Both the position numbers and the translations under genes were made by a program. The notes below the pieces were generated by a model. The model saw nothing but the letters and a program-made list of their open reading frames with translations. It made no database searches and had not been told where the DNA came from. Below, piece by piece: positions 1 to 11,714 of a stretch of DNA of 64,000 nucleotides (position 1 is its first letter; each line of letters begins with the position of its first letter). The DNA is from Rhizodiscina lignyota. Its lineage: Eukaryota; Ascomycota; Dothideomycetes; Aulographales; Rhizodiscinaceae. Location: NCBI GenBank assembly GCA_010015805.1, contig ML978127.1:1054001-1118000 (forward strand), read 5' to 3'.

Positions 1-66
1 TTCTCTGATGCGAGAGCTTGCTTCTGGTACGCCGAATGCTACTGAATATTACATGAAACGAAACTT

Positions 67-576
67 ATGGCATATAGGTGCATCGGAGGCCGCCATACAC
101 AGACATCTCGGTGGCCTACCTACGAAGACTATGTTCACGATAGTGTTGAGCTACCTCTTGCAGCCGCGAGAGTATTCGCAACCTCGGTCGCCCCAAGTCT
201 AGCGCAGAAACCATTCCGCTTCATCTTCTGCAGTGGAGACTCCACCGAGCTTGATCCAAGCAAGAGCTTGTGGATCATGGGAACGACGAGAAAGGTCAAG
301 GGGAAGGCTGAGAAAGGCCTCTATGAACTTGCGGATCAGTGCCCGACGGAGTTTGAGGCTTACAGTGCACGGCCATGTGGCATTTACTCACCAAACCCGA
401 ATATAAAAGAGCGGCTCCTGACAACCTTCGTGTTGCCGTCATTGAGGGTAGAGGCTCTGGCAGCGACCATGGTCTATTTAGCGAAAGAGGGATACGACCA
501 AAGGATCGTTGATCACAAGACAGCAAAGGAGCTCGGAGAACGCCTGCTCGAGAAAGAAAAAGAAGGCAATATTTGA
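67..576 (+). CDS. NAD(P)-binding epimerase-like protein, C-terminal part
   Basis: This is the 3' part of a gene that resembles the small fungal nucleoside-diphosphate-sugar-epimerase/NmrA-like family. The readable 169 residues carry the typical C-terminal pattern: FRFIFCSG (a late beta strand), then LWIMGTTRKVKGKAE and ELADQCPTEFEAYSARP, which match the strand-helix-ARP section of such proteins. The N-terminal glycine-rich NAD-binding loop is absent from the window. The frame is closed by a stop just upstream (about 43-45), so the first Met at 67 is unlikely to be the true start. The remainder probably lies beyond the left edge, joined by an intron, or the gene is broken there. Substrate and role are unknown. 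The following tyrosinase gene converges on it. Confidence 0.55.
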   Translation: MAYRCIGGRHTQTSRWPTYEDYVHDSVELPLAAARVFATSVAPSLAQKPFRFIFCSGDSTELDPSKSLWIMGTTRKVKGKAEKGLYELADQCPTEFEAYSARPCGIYSPNPNIKERLLTTFVLPSLRVEALAATMVYLAKEGYDQRIVDHKTAKELGERLLEKEKEGNI

Positions 577-820
577 CAATTACCTCGAAGTGTCTGAATG
601 AGTGTGTGTGCTTACAAAACAGGAGTAGTGGAACCAGTGTGTTGTGTACCACGATTGTTTCTTTAGTATGTTACATTCAAACTTCTCACCCATGTACTGA
701 AGGAAAGTCTATTGTGTATGTGATGTCAGAAAGGAAATACTGCAAAACACCTTCCAAAATCTCTACGCTTAAAAAGGGTTACAATAATCATCGACCTCGA
801 GAATTGATACTGCATCATAA

Positions 821-2325
821 TCAATCATAGATATAGCACATATCGTAATCGATAGTCGACATCGCCTGCTCATGAGTGATCGTTGGTCCCACTGTGCCAA
901 AGGACAACGGATCCTGGAGTGTTACAAGCGGCGCATTCGGGGAATCTGTGTTTCGATGAGCATCATCGTGCATGACATGGCACCCTTGAAACTGTGACAG
1001 CATACCAGTGAAAGGAACAGTTGTACCGCCAAGTGCCAGCTTTCGGTTCTCGAAGTCTTGTCCCTGCCAAATTGCCCATATGCGATCCAGCTGCGCGTGA
1101 TGCAAGTAGAAGACAGGATCTCCAGGACTCGCAAAAGGATCATTCTGCAGACCGCCAATGGAGAAATGTCCAGCGGAATGGACCTGTTGCTGAGTTTGCT
1201 GCTTCACGTAGCGACCCTTAGCGTACGGCCTAGAAGGCGCATTCACTGGAATAGTCTCCCAGCCATCAGCGCGCTTCTCAAGGCAAACAACATCAGGACA
1301 CTGAAGGAGATAGACAACATTATTGAGGCAAGACTGCTGTGACCAGGACGGGTTGATATCGCGTGTCAGACATCGAGGGTTATAATCGAGTGCTGAAGGA
1401 GCGGAGGTGTTGGCAGTAGGTCCGGCATTCTCCAGTGGCAGCGCAGCCAAAACTACCCTATTTGCGGGAGCGATTGTTGGCGACAATCCCAAGTGAACAG
1501 TGAGGTCTTGGAAAGGGCCCTTGTAGACGCACCCTCCGCCAGTTCCTGGGGTAAGTTCAAGATGGAGACCGAACGCTGTAAGTGTCGTGTTTCCATGCGG
1601 CTCATATCGACCATTACTGCCCATTGAATATCTGCCACCGTCGAATACTGGAGATTTGCGTTGATCGCGGCAATGTGGAACCCAGTCCCAGTACGGAATC
1701 GGTCCCTTATATCCACACTCGTCCTTCAACGCTTTCGAGTACAAGTGCGTTAGATATCGGTGCCAGGCGTACAAGTTGCCATTGAAATGAATATAATCCG
1801 ACTGTTGGATGTGTACCGCAACGAAGTCATCTAGGCGATTGAGCGCTCCCGGAACATCAGACGGATTGCTCTTGGCTGGTGACCTTTTGACGTCGTAGAG
1901 GCACTGGACTATCACCAGAATCTCAGCAAACGTAATGAGCAGTAGTGAATCAAGGTCAAGATACTCACCAGCTGAAATATATCGTGCTCGGTCGGTTTCT
2001 TTTATGGAGCTCCTGAAAAGATTAGCATCAAGCCATAATCTGATGGCCCATTGAAATAAAATTGGAGCTGTCTGACTTGCCATTCTTTCCGCGTAACAAC
2101 GCTGTCCGCATCACAAGTAGGCAATGCATTCAGGCAAGCCTTGTTTCCATTGCATTCTTTCTTTTGTTCGGATCGTTGTTTTAGAATATTATTCATGGTG
2201 TTCTTATAGTTGTTGTACAGCTGTTTAAAGTCCTGGGTGAGGCCGCGCTCTTCGACAGCTGGCGCTCCAAAGATGCCCTGGACCAGCAGCATGCCAAAAA
2301 TAAATAAGAAACTTGAGAGGCGCAT
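821..2325 (-). CDS. secreted tyrosinase (type-3 copper monooxygenase), 458 aa
   Basis: Tyrosinases oxidise monophenols and o-diphenols to o-quinones. The N-terminus MRLSSFLFIFGMLLVQGIFG is a signal peptide, so the enzyme is probably secreted. The CuA site has three histidines in VHIQQSDYIHFNGNLYAWH. The CuB site has VHSAGHFSIGG and then FYLHHAQLDRIW. Exons are 2325-2081, 2012-1969 and 1908-821. The first intron (2080-2013, 68 nt) begins GCAAGT instead of GT. Only that GC donor joins RKEW to SSIKETDRARYISA in frame, which is the conserved pre-CuA helix. The second intron (1968-1909) is 60 nt and would be read through in frame if retained. The length fits short fungal tyrosinases without a long C-terminal lid domain. 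It sits beside the FAD monooxygenase and 6-MSAS, whose catechol-like products are plausible substrates. That link is inference. Confidence 0.9.
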
Positions 2326-3394
2326 GTTGGCGATCAGTCAGAAGCCGACTTGTAATGAAGGGGAAATTAAGAACTCTGAAGGATTTGACTGAAGTAAGAG
2401 AACGCGTTGGAGGAATTATAGAAATAAAAGAATGCAATACCACATCTACCAGTCTTGTCCTGCAAATAGCACAGTCTCCTCAGCTCTGAAGGTTTACGAG
2501 AATGCCTTCGTCTAATAGCTTGGAACAGAAGCTCTGGCCAACAGAGGGCTCTGTCCAGGAAGGCGCTGTCCAGAAGAACAGCTTATAGCAAGATACAGAT
2601 GTTCTCGTTACACAGAATATTGACCGGCAAAGAGACCAGCTGAACATTTACTCAGAACGAAGGCTGTAAGTTTAATGAAGCCGAAGTAATGTGGAGCATC
2701 TTCTCTAAGGCCAATCAGCTCCGGGTGGGAGATGACGACGAATTTCGTCATGTTTGGAAGTGCTGACAACGAAAGGCAAAATGTTCAGCACGATGCTTCA
2801 CCGAATGAGGCTCTACAGAGATTATGCTTCCCGGCTCGATAAACCTACGCAGGTACGATGGAGGGTAGATAGGGAGGCTGAAGTCGTATGTTTGGACCGA
2901 GCACCAAAGAAACGTGCCAATTGTAGCGCAAAGATGCCTGACTGTCTGGAGATGCAAGTAACCATGTTGCTCAGCCACGTTCTGGGCGAGCGCGACAACG
3001 TTCATGTGCCAAGGAGAACGATGGTGTCAGGTAGGGTAACGATGGTCGAGTGAAGGCCTTCTCCGTTACGGAGCTGGAAACTGACGTAGTACAAGAGAAG
3101 ACCTCGGCGGACAGCTACAGAGCCTGACCACAGCCATGTGCTCACGATATTATCTTTGTACAACTTCAAAATAAAGAATGATTGAAGAGCTGAGTCAACG
3201 AAGCCGCAAGAAGAACCGAAGCGGGAAGTGCCGCAAAGTCCTCGACGTCGCATTCTGCGTATCTGCAGTTCACGAGCAACATCCACGGTAAGGCCTCTGT
3301 TACGCAGTAACCCATTGACAAGCTTTGCTAACAATAGACCTCATTTTATGATAGCTACGAATCTAGGCTAACGATGAACATGTAGGGAGTAGGC
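2326..3394. other. intergenic, no gene seen
   Basis: About 1.1 kb between the divergent tyrosinase start and the 3' end of the FAD monooxygenase. Only short overlapping open frames without family resemblance are present. A CTCC-N5-GGAG inverted motif lies at 2719-2731, about 0.4 kb upstream of the tyrosinase start (see the findings). Confidence 0.6.
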
Positions 3395-4795
3395 TTAGCC
3401 GAGCAAGCTGCAAGCGTCCCTGACTTGTTCATTCATGTCCACCCCCCATATCCACTCGAACCGTTCGGTCAAGTCCTCTTCGATCTTGGTGACATCATCA
3501 CCTCCAGGACCTTTGAAAGCATAAACCATACCACATTGACGACTGGTTGAAACAACCTTCTGGGAACGCGGCCTGCGAATTGCGTCATATGCCGCAAAGG
3601 CTTTGCTCGTGTCGCATGCGGAACGTATGCGCTCATCATCAAGCAAGCACGAGAGGACAAGTGCATCTTCCAGTGCTTGCCCAGCACCCGCACCTTGGTG
3701 CGGCGTTGAAGCATGCGCAGCATCTCCAAGCAGGGCAACTCGACCTTTCACATATGTCGACGCAGGCTTGTGATCGAACAGTGCCCATATGTCGACACTC
3801 TCGATGAGCTGGAGAGTATTCTTTGATCAGCTCGTACATTGCTGCAAGTAACTGAACGACTCACTGTACCTTTACCACCCTTTCAACGGTCTCTCCGAAC
3901 CCTACAAAATCTCGCCTCATGTCAACAACACGGCCCTTTAACACCCAGGTCTCATGATCCCAAGTCGAATCCATGTCCTTGAATCCAACTACATTCATAG
4001 TGGCTCCCTTGTCGATAGGATAAGTCAACAAGTGGCCTCCATACCCAAGGTACCTGCGCCAAGCCGTGTCAGCGATATGTCGTTCAACCTTGGCTCTCCA
4101 GGAAGGAGGAGCTGTCAACGAAGAACAGATTGACTGTACATTTGACTGTTTCCGGCAAGGTACTCCCCGAGGGATATTTTTGCTCTTTCCATCGGGACAA
4201 GACCTCTGTAGGCATACTTGCCACTGAACGCCAAGCCCTGTGAGGCGCTTTCCTCCCCGAGCACGAAACGGCGGACCTGAGAACGGACACCGTCACACCC
4301 AACCACCGCGTCTGCCGATGCCGTTGTCCCGTCTTCAAATCGAAGTTTCAGCTTGCCTCCTCCGCTGCTTTCCAAATACGTTAGTCGTTTGTTGAATTGA
4401 GCGACTTCCTCTGGCACCATTGCTGCGAGCTCTTCAAGAAATCTTGCTCGGTGAACGCTACTCAGGCCCGTCTTGTCTCTGTCTGTCGTCCGGACTTTAG
4501 CAATGAGTTGTGATTCGCGTTCCCCTGAGCGAAAGTTGATCCACGTTGCTTCCTCCTCTTTTTCTTCATTCTTCGTAGCCAATTTCAAAAATACCTCTCG
4601 AATCTTCGGATCAATGAGTCTCATAGCCTCAATAGAATTCGGAGAGAACGCGATACCAGCGCCTACCTCGGCAAAGCCAGAGGCAGCCTCGAAAATTTGA
4701 GCTGACACTCCTCGACGATGGAGACCGATGGCAAGCGAAAGGCCACCAATACCTCCGCCAACAATCGCGACGGTGAATGGCTTAACAGGCTTCAT
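3395..4795 (-). CDS. FAD-dependent monooxygenase, salicylate-hydroxylase-like, 417 aa
   Basis: Group A flavoprotein monooxygenase of the PHBH/salicylate hydroxylase class. Three diagnostic motifs are visible: the N-terminal dinucleotide-binding VAIVGGGIGGLSLAIGLHRRG, the DG motif GCDGVRSQVRR, and the GD motif GRVALLGDAAHASTPHQGAG that binds the FAD ribityl chain. Exons are 4795-4140, 4053-3870 and 3808-3395. The 86-nt intron (4139-4054) joins NSQM to YLGYGGHLLTYP, and the 61-nt intron (3869-3809) joins ERVVK to LIESVDIWALFDH. The gene is divergent from the 6-MSAS gene across a 1.2-kb shared promoter. Related enzymes in terreic-acid-type pathways act on 6-methylsalicylate by decarboxylative hydroxylation to 3-methylcatechol. 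The same reaction is a plausible but unproven role here. There is no obvious membrane segment. Confidence 0.88.
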
Positions 4796-5981
4796 ATTTG
4801 CGATAACTTTTGCAATTGGAGAGAAGTGAGACGTTGGTGTTTCTTGATAATTGCTGATAGATTAGCACTCTGGGCGAAGGCTTGAACTAATCTTTTGTTC
4901 AGTTTAAGGAGCCATCAGTAGCCAAGATCCAGAAGTCAACCCATTAACCCAATAAGTGTCAACAATTACGATATCTTTCTGGCTAATTTTAGAGTAGAGT
5001 CAGCTTTTGCACTTGGCTGCACAACATCGCCTACCCCGTCTCAGCCATCATCGTATTCATCATCAGCCTCATAAACGTCAAAAAGAAATGCGCTTAGCAA
5101 ATCAACATTAGTTTGCCGGAGCTTCATATCAAAATGAGCTTGCGAGTCAGCTCAGGCTGACGAGTTACGATGTTGCACAACACATGTATCGGTCGTGGTA
5201 TTGTTCCGCCGGATCACAACATCAGATTCGTAAGATATTTCTTTTGTGAATGTCGCACAGCATGTGATGTACCTTCCATTGAAGGAGAAGCGTGCGAGCG
5301 ACACTCAAATTCGAATTTCAAAGTCGGTGAGATAGAATCGTATTTTCGTCCATTGTTCGTAATGGACTTCAAACCTTCGAATGTCTTGGAAACCTTGGAA
5401 ACCCTTGGAATACCTTTCATTGCGTTAATTTCGGAAATATTTCGTGTCGTAGTTTCAGAGACGCTGCCATTGTCAGTAAAGGGAAAGCCACAACACTTTC
5501 CTTGACCGGATCTGAACAATATTGTCGTATCGGTCCGAAAGAGGTTGGCTCGGGGGCAAGCAATGACGAATCGGATTAGCTCAGTGTGTATGTGACTGAG
5601 GTTTCTGTAAACCTCCCGTTGGGAGCGTATTGTATGATTGGTGAAATCAGCCCTTAGACTTTCACCGTGAGATCATTATTCGCGACAGGTGGCAGGTACA
5701 CCTCAGAACTCGCGATGCGTTGAGGTGTATATAAACTTTGTTTCCAGTATTCCTTCCGATTCTCGCCACCCCAACAATTTAGACTCGCGCGCTCCTCCGT
5801 GCTTCCCACTTCGGCCATTTACCTTCGCCGACCCTTCGCCGAACATAATCTCATTCTCTCTTGCAAAACACTACTTCTCTCACCCTTCTCTATCTCTGTC
5901 TCGAGGCGAATTTGTACTCCTCGTTTCGTCTATCATGTCTCCGTTTCTTGATGGTGTGTCTGATCAAAATCGCTCGGCGTT
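4796..5981. promoter_or_regulatory. divergent promoter region, FAD monooxygenase / 6-MSAS
   Basis: This 1.2-kb region holds no credible gene and separates the two divergent core genes. The last 300 bases before the polyketide synthase start are CT-rich, as in many fungal 5' leaders. A CTCC-CGTTG-GGAG inverted motif lies at 5613-5625 and is a candidate binding site for the cluster regulator. Nothing else can be assigned. Confidence 0.5.
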
Positions 5982-8900
5982 ATGCGGGCTGCTAACGAGT
6001 GTTCAGTTGACGCGGAGTCCAGCGATTCTTTTTCAGTTGTAAGCGGTCAAAATGTCCATGCATCTCCGGAGCAGTCTCGACAGGTATGTCAGTTCCTCTA
6101 AAAGAAAAATACGACTTCAAGCCCCTTTTTGGCACCAGACAGGCGGATTCATCTTCGAGGCAGACACTTACGGAAGACAGCTTTATCTGGACGATATCGC
6201 CGTGGTCGGAATGGCCTGCCGTGCCGCAGGAGAGAACGACTCTCCCGAAAAGCTGTGGGACTCCATCCTGGGGAAAGTGGTCGCCTCCAAAGAGATGGAT
6301 CCAGCAAGGTGGGAGCCTTACAATCGCCGCGATAGCCGGAACCCAAAGATCCTGAAAGAGACCACTTCTCGGGGGTACTTTGTAGACAACATCGGAGACT
6401 TTGACAGCACCTTCTTCGGCATATCACCTAAAGAAGCTGTGCTCATGGATCCGCAACAACGCATAACGACCGAGATCACCTGGGAAGCACTAGAAGATGC
6501 TGGTATCCCACCCCAGAGCTTGGCTGGATCTAACACTGCGGTGTACATGGGTGTCAACAGTGACGACTATTCGAAGCTCCTGCTCGAAGATCTTCCGGGT
6601 GTCGAGGCCTGGATGGGCATTGGGACCGCTTACTGTGGCGTGCCAAACCGCATCTCATATCTCTTGGACCTTCGTGGACCATCTACTGCGGTCGATGCAG
6701 CATGCGCATCATCTCTGGTCGCTGTTCATCACGGGCGACAATCCCTTTTGGCGAGAGAGACCGACATTGCTATTGTCGGTGGAGTCAATGCCATCTGCGG
6801 CCCTGGCCTTGTCCGTGTCCTTGACAAAGCTGGTGCTATTTCCAAAGATGGAATGTGCCGTTCCTTTGATGACGGTGCCAACGGTTACGGCCGTGGAGAG
6901 GGTGCTGCTGTGATTATTCTCAAGCGAATGACCGATGCTCTCCACAACAAGGACCGCATTCTAGCAGTGCTGAAAGGTTCCGCCGTCGGGCAAGACGGAC
7001 GAACAAATGGCATCATGGCTCCCAACGGTCTCGCACAAGAAGCGGTCGCTCGCCAAGCGCTTGGCAACATCTCCCCTGCTACGATCGAATACGTCGAAGC
7101 GCATGCAACGTCTACATCTGTCGGTGATCCGGTAGAGATCGGTGCCATGTCGAAAGTCTACGGAGCGAATCGGCCATTGGACCTACCCTGCTATATTGGA
7201 AGCGTTAAGCCCAATATCGGCCACCTCGAGGCTGGGGCAGGCGCAATGGGCTTTATCAAGGCAGTACTGGCTATTCGGAACGGAATCATACCTCCGCAGG
7301 CCAATTTGAAGACTCCAAACAAGAAAATTGATTGGGCGTCCGCCGGCTTGAAAGTACCAACTAATCCTGTGTCGTGGCTTCAACACGATGGCCAAAGGAG
7401 AGCAGCGGTGTGCTCATACGGATATGGTGGCACTGTCTCGCATGCCGTGATCGAAAGCGCTCCACCTGTCATAGGGCTCTCGAATGATGACGACGGAAAA
7501 GAGCCGACAATTCTGGTCTTGGCTGCTCCCCAAGAGAAACGATTAGCGGCAAGCGCAAGAGCTCTTGGTAGTTGGACCGAACGGGAAGGCAGGGATACTC
7601 CACTGAAGTCTATCGCTTCAACCTTGGCTACCAGGCGCGGGCATCACGATTACCGTATCGCTTTCATCGTTGACGAGCGATCTGAAATTGGTGACCTTGT
7701 TACTAAGTTGTCTTCTGACACGGCTGTACCAGAGATTGTGAGTGGCCGGTCAATCACGCAGAAAGAACATGTGGACGCATGTTGGATGTTCAGTGGCCAT
7801 GGAGCACAGTGGCCCGACATGGGCAAGGAGCTCCTTGTTCACGAACCCGTCTTCCGTTCAACTGTCGAAGAACTCGATCCGATAATCTATGCAGAAGTGG
7901 GCTTTTCTCCGTTCTCTGCTCTTGCCGAGGGCAAAATGTCGTCTTCCGATGAAGTCCAAATCCTCACGTATGTCGTCCAAGTTGCGCTTGCGTCTCTTCT
8001 ACACAGCAAAGGGGCGCAACCCGGTGCCATCATCGGTCACAGTGTTGGGGAGATTGCAGCTTCGGTTGTAGCAGGCGCACTAACTCCTGAAGAGGGAGCC
8101 ATTGTTGTATCCAGGCGTGCGAAGCTCTACCGCGAGGTCATGGGATATGGAGCAATGGCCTTGGTCCACATTCCCTTCCATGAAGCCTCTGACCTGCTTA
8201 CGAATCGATCCGACCTCTTTGCCGCCATCGACTCATCACCAAGCTCTTGTGTCGTCTCCGGCACTGTCGATGCCGTGAAACAATTCTCCGCTGAGTGCCA
8301 AGGACGTGGCATAAAGGCTCTCCAAGTGAAGTCCGACATTGCATTCCACTGTCCCCTCCTGAACAGTCTCACGGTTTCCCTATCTGCTGCCCTCACAGGT
8401 GCCATCGAACCACAACAGCCTACTGTAGCACTCTACTCCACTGCATTTGCAGATGCTCGAGTTGATGCACCACGAGACGCGGCGTACTGGGTCCGCAACA
8501 TGCTGCAACCAGTTTTGCTCAGGAATGCAGTTTGCACTGCCGCAGAAGATGGCCACAAGGTCTTCATGGAAATTTCAAGCCATCCAATTATCAAACACTC
8601 TGTAGAAGAGACACTGATGGACATGGACTGCGAAGATGCACTGGTTATCCCGACTCTGCTGCGCAGCAAGCCGACACGCAAGAGCATTCTCAAGTGCTTA
8701 GGTGCATTGTGGTGCAAAGGCATATCCATCGACTGGCAGAAGCTTTTCGCGGGAGTAAAGTGGACTCCGAATGTCCCAAAGACGCAATGGATGCACCAGA
8801 CCTATTGGAAAGAAATCAGCACTGGTGCAACTGAAGGCTCTAAAGTGCACGACGTGGATTCACATACTCTGCTTGGTCAATGTATACCCATTGCCGGAGC

Positions 8901-11436
8901 ACATGCGACACTATTCACCACCAAGATTGACGAGAACACAAAGCCTTTCCCGGGTAACCACCCTCTCCACGGTACGGAGATAATACCTGCGGCTGTTCTC
9001 TTCAATACCTTCCTGCATGCGACGGGCGAGAATAGTCTAAGCAACATCAATCTTCGAGTTCCGGTTGCCATTAGTGCTCCAAGGGATGTCCAGATCCTTG
9101 CGCAAGATTCCGAGATTTGCCTTATGTCTCGACTGATTCAGGCAAATGATGATGAGACAGACCGCTCTTCATCGTGGCTAACGCATACCACTGCATCAAT
9201 CAAACAAGGTGCAGCTAACGAAGGATGTGTCTCTGATATCGACATCGAGGAAATCAGAGGACGCATCGGTACGGAACTCAAGAGCACTTTCTCTATCGAC
9301 TATCTGGATAGCGTCGGAGTATCCGCCATGGGCTTTCCATGGGCAGTGACACAACATATGGGAAACACCAAAGAAATGCTGGCCCAAGTGGATACCTGCC
9401 CTTCTTTGCCTGATGATGCTCTGCTGCCGTGGCACTCTGCATCCTGGGCACCCATTTTCGACTCCGCGACATCCGTTGGCTCAACTTTGTTTTACGAGAC
9501 ACCACGACTTCGTATGCCAGCACATGTTGAGCATGTAACGGTCCGCGAGGGTGCTGTTCCCCCTAAGACCGCCTACATATATGTTCAAGAAGCTTGTGCA
9601 GATGAGAAGAATCTTGCCGTACACGTCACAATCACGGACGAGACTGGTCAAACGCTCGCAAGACTTCACAACATGAAGTTTGCCGAGATTGAGGGTACTC
9701 CTGGAGCAAGGGAGAGTGCGGATGGACTGGTCCATCAATTGGCTTGGCCTCCAGCAAAACTCCGTGAGGTACCTCTGCCGATGAAACATGTCTTCCTAAT
9801 TGGAGACTGCACTAGTCCTCTGCTCTCCAGCTACCAGAGACAGCTCGAGAAACGTGGAATCAAAACATCGCTTGCGCCCTGTATCAGTGGCGTTTCCAGT
9901 GGAGATTTGGCTCAAACCTCGGAGGGGAGACTAATCGTGTATTTGCCGGCGGAGGTCAAAGACATCGACGCAGTTTCGGAGGCCGCTAACCAAAGCTGCA
10001 AAGATTTGCTGGATATTGTCAAGGCTGTTGCGGCCTGCGGTGGGAAGTATCGCATATATGTCGCTACCAATGATGCCCTAAGCGGTGCCATTCCAACCGG
10101 ACTTGCTCATGCTCCACTGGTCGGCTTGTCAAGGATCATCGCAGCGGAGCATCCCCAACTTTGGGGAGCTCTGATTGATCTTGATTCCGACCTCTTCCCT
10201 TTTCAGGCTGTGAAGCACGTCTCTGACGTCGATGTCATCAAGATGGCCGACGGCATCGCTAGGATTGGTCGCCTTCGTCCGATGCCAAGGGAAAAGCTAC
10301 TACCGGCAAGCGCAGCTAGTCGTTTCGAGCCAAAAGCCAGAGGCACTTATGTTGTGTCTGGTGGCCTTGGAGCTCTGGGTCTTGAAGTCGCAGCCTTCCT
10401 CGTAGAGCGTGGAGCAAGAAGAATCGTTCTGCTATCTCGACGTGCTTTACCGCCTCGCAAGCAGTGGGAACAAGCAGAAGGATCACTGGGCGAAGTCATG
10501 CGCAAGATCGAAGCGATTGAGAGTACCGGAGCGTCGATACACACGCTTGATGTTGACCTATCAAGCCCGGAAGCAGCAACGATGCTCATGGCCCGTCTCG
10601 AGGCGATGGGACTGCCGAAAGTCCTCGGCGTCATCCATGCTGCCGGCGTACTCGAAGACCAAATGGTACTTAACACGACCCGGGAATCGTTCAATCGGGT
10701 TCTCGCTCCCAAAATTGCCGGCGCTCTTGCTCTTCACAAGGCCTTCCCTCCCGGCTCGGTTGATTTCTTCATGCTGTTCTCAAGCTGCGGTCAACTTTTC
10801 GGCTTCCCAGGACAGGCATCATACGCGAGTGGCAACGCCTTCCTGGACAGTCTCGCCGAGCATCGCCGAGCTTTCGAAGATAACTCGGTCGCTTTCCAAT
10901 GGACAAGCTGGCGTGGCATGGGTATGGCTGCGAGCACTGATTTCATCGAAGCTGAACTGGCGACTAAGGGTATAACTTCGGTCTCTCGGAATGAAGCGTT
11001 TCTCGCCTGGGATGAGGTGGCGAAATATGACATCTCACATGGCGTTGTACTTCGTGCGCTGCCCTTGAATGCGGATGAACCCCTCCCAGCGGACATTTTG
11101 GAGGAAATCGCTGTTCGCTGCCAACCCACCGCCAAAGATGTCAGTTCATCAGAGGCAGCGAATACGTCAAACGTTATGCCACCGCCAGGGCAGGACCGTT
11201 TCGCATATCTGGAGAAGAAGATCACCGAGTGCGTCGCCACTGTCTTACAGATGAATACCGCAGACGTGGATGCCAAAGTTGCACTGCCGGAATTGGGCAT
11301 GGATTCGGTGATGACAGTCACTTTGCGGAGGCAGCTGCAGCAGGTCTTGAAAGTCAAGATCCCGCCGACACTGATTTGGGGCCATCCGACCGTGTCGCAT
11401 TTGACGAAGTGGTTTGTGGAGCAGCTAAGTGGTTGA
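5982..11436 (+). CDS. 6-methylsalicylic acid synthase-type polyketide synthase, 1799 aa
   Basis: Partially reducing iterative type I PKS with the order KS-AT-TH(DH)-KR-ACP, which builds a methylated aromatic acid from acetyl- and malonyl-CoA. KS: Cys223 in VDAACASSLVAVHHG, His356 in VEAHATS, His396 in NIGHLEA. AT: Ser669 in GHSVGEIAAS. Thioester hydrolase: His975 in HPLHGTEIIPAAVLFNTFLHA, a hallmark of 6-MSAS enzymes. KR: VVSGGLGALGLEVA near residue 1440. ACP: Ser1757 in LGMDSVM. There is no C-terminal thioesterase. The first Met of the long frame (6052) lies just upstream of an intron. A better model starts at ATG 5982, runs to 6083 (SPEQSRQ), splices a 55-nt intron 6084-6138 (CAG|GTATGT...CACCAG), and continues TGGFIFEADTYGRQLYLDDIAVVG. 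The 1799-aa length fits 6-MSAS proteins. The exact product is inferred. Confidence 0.95.
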
Positions 11437-11714
11437 ACGCAGCGAGCGCCTTCTTTTTTATCTTCCATATGCGGGCATGGTTTCTTTTCTTCGATTACTT
11501 CTGCTCTAGATTCGATTGCACTACTTCGTGCTGCATGATTAAACTTGTTTTGACATTCAAGTGTCAGTATGTCACATTTGAGACAGCGATCATAGGGATT
11601 CCGCACGACTTTCACCGTTGCTAGTTTCCAGTAGCTATAGACGATAGACCTCTCTCACGATACTGAATTCCAGAATTTGCACTTACACGAACTGCACGCA
11701 AACCATGAGAAACA

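Noticed and set aside
5689-6042. 118-codon plus-strand frame just before the polyketide synthase
   Set aside because: It overlaps the better-supported first exon of the PKS in another frame and is mainly the CT-rich leader.
10791-11615. Long minus-strand frame opposite the PKS end
   Set aside because: It is the antisense of the KR-ACP coding region.
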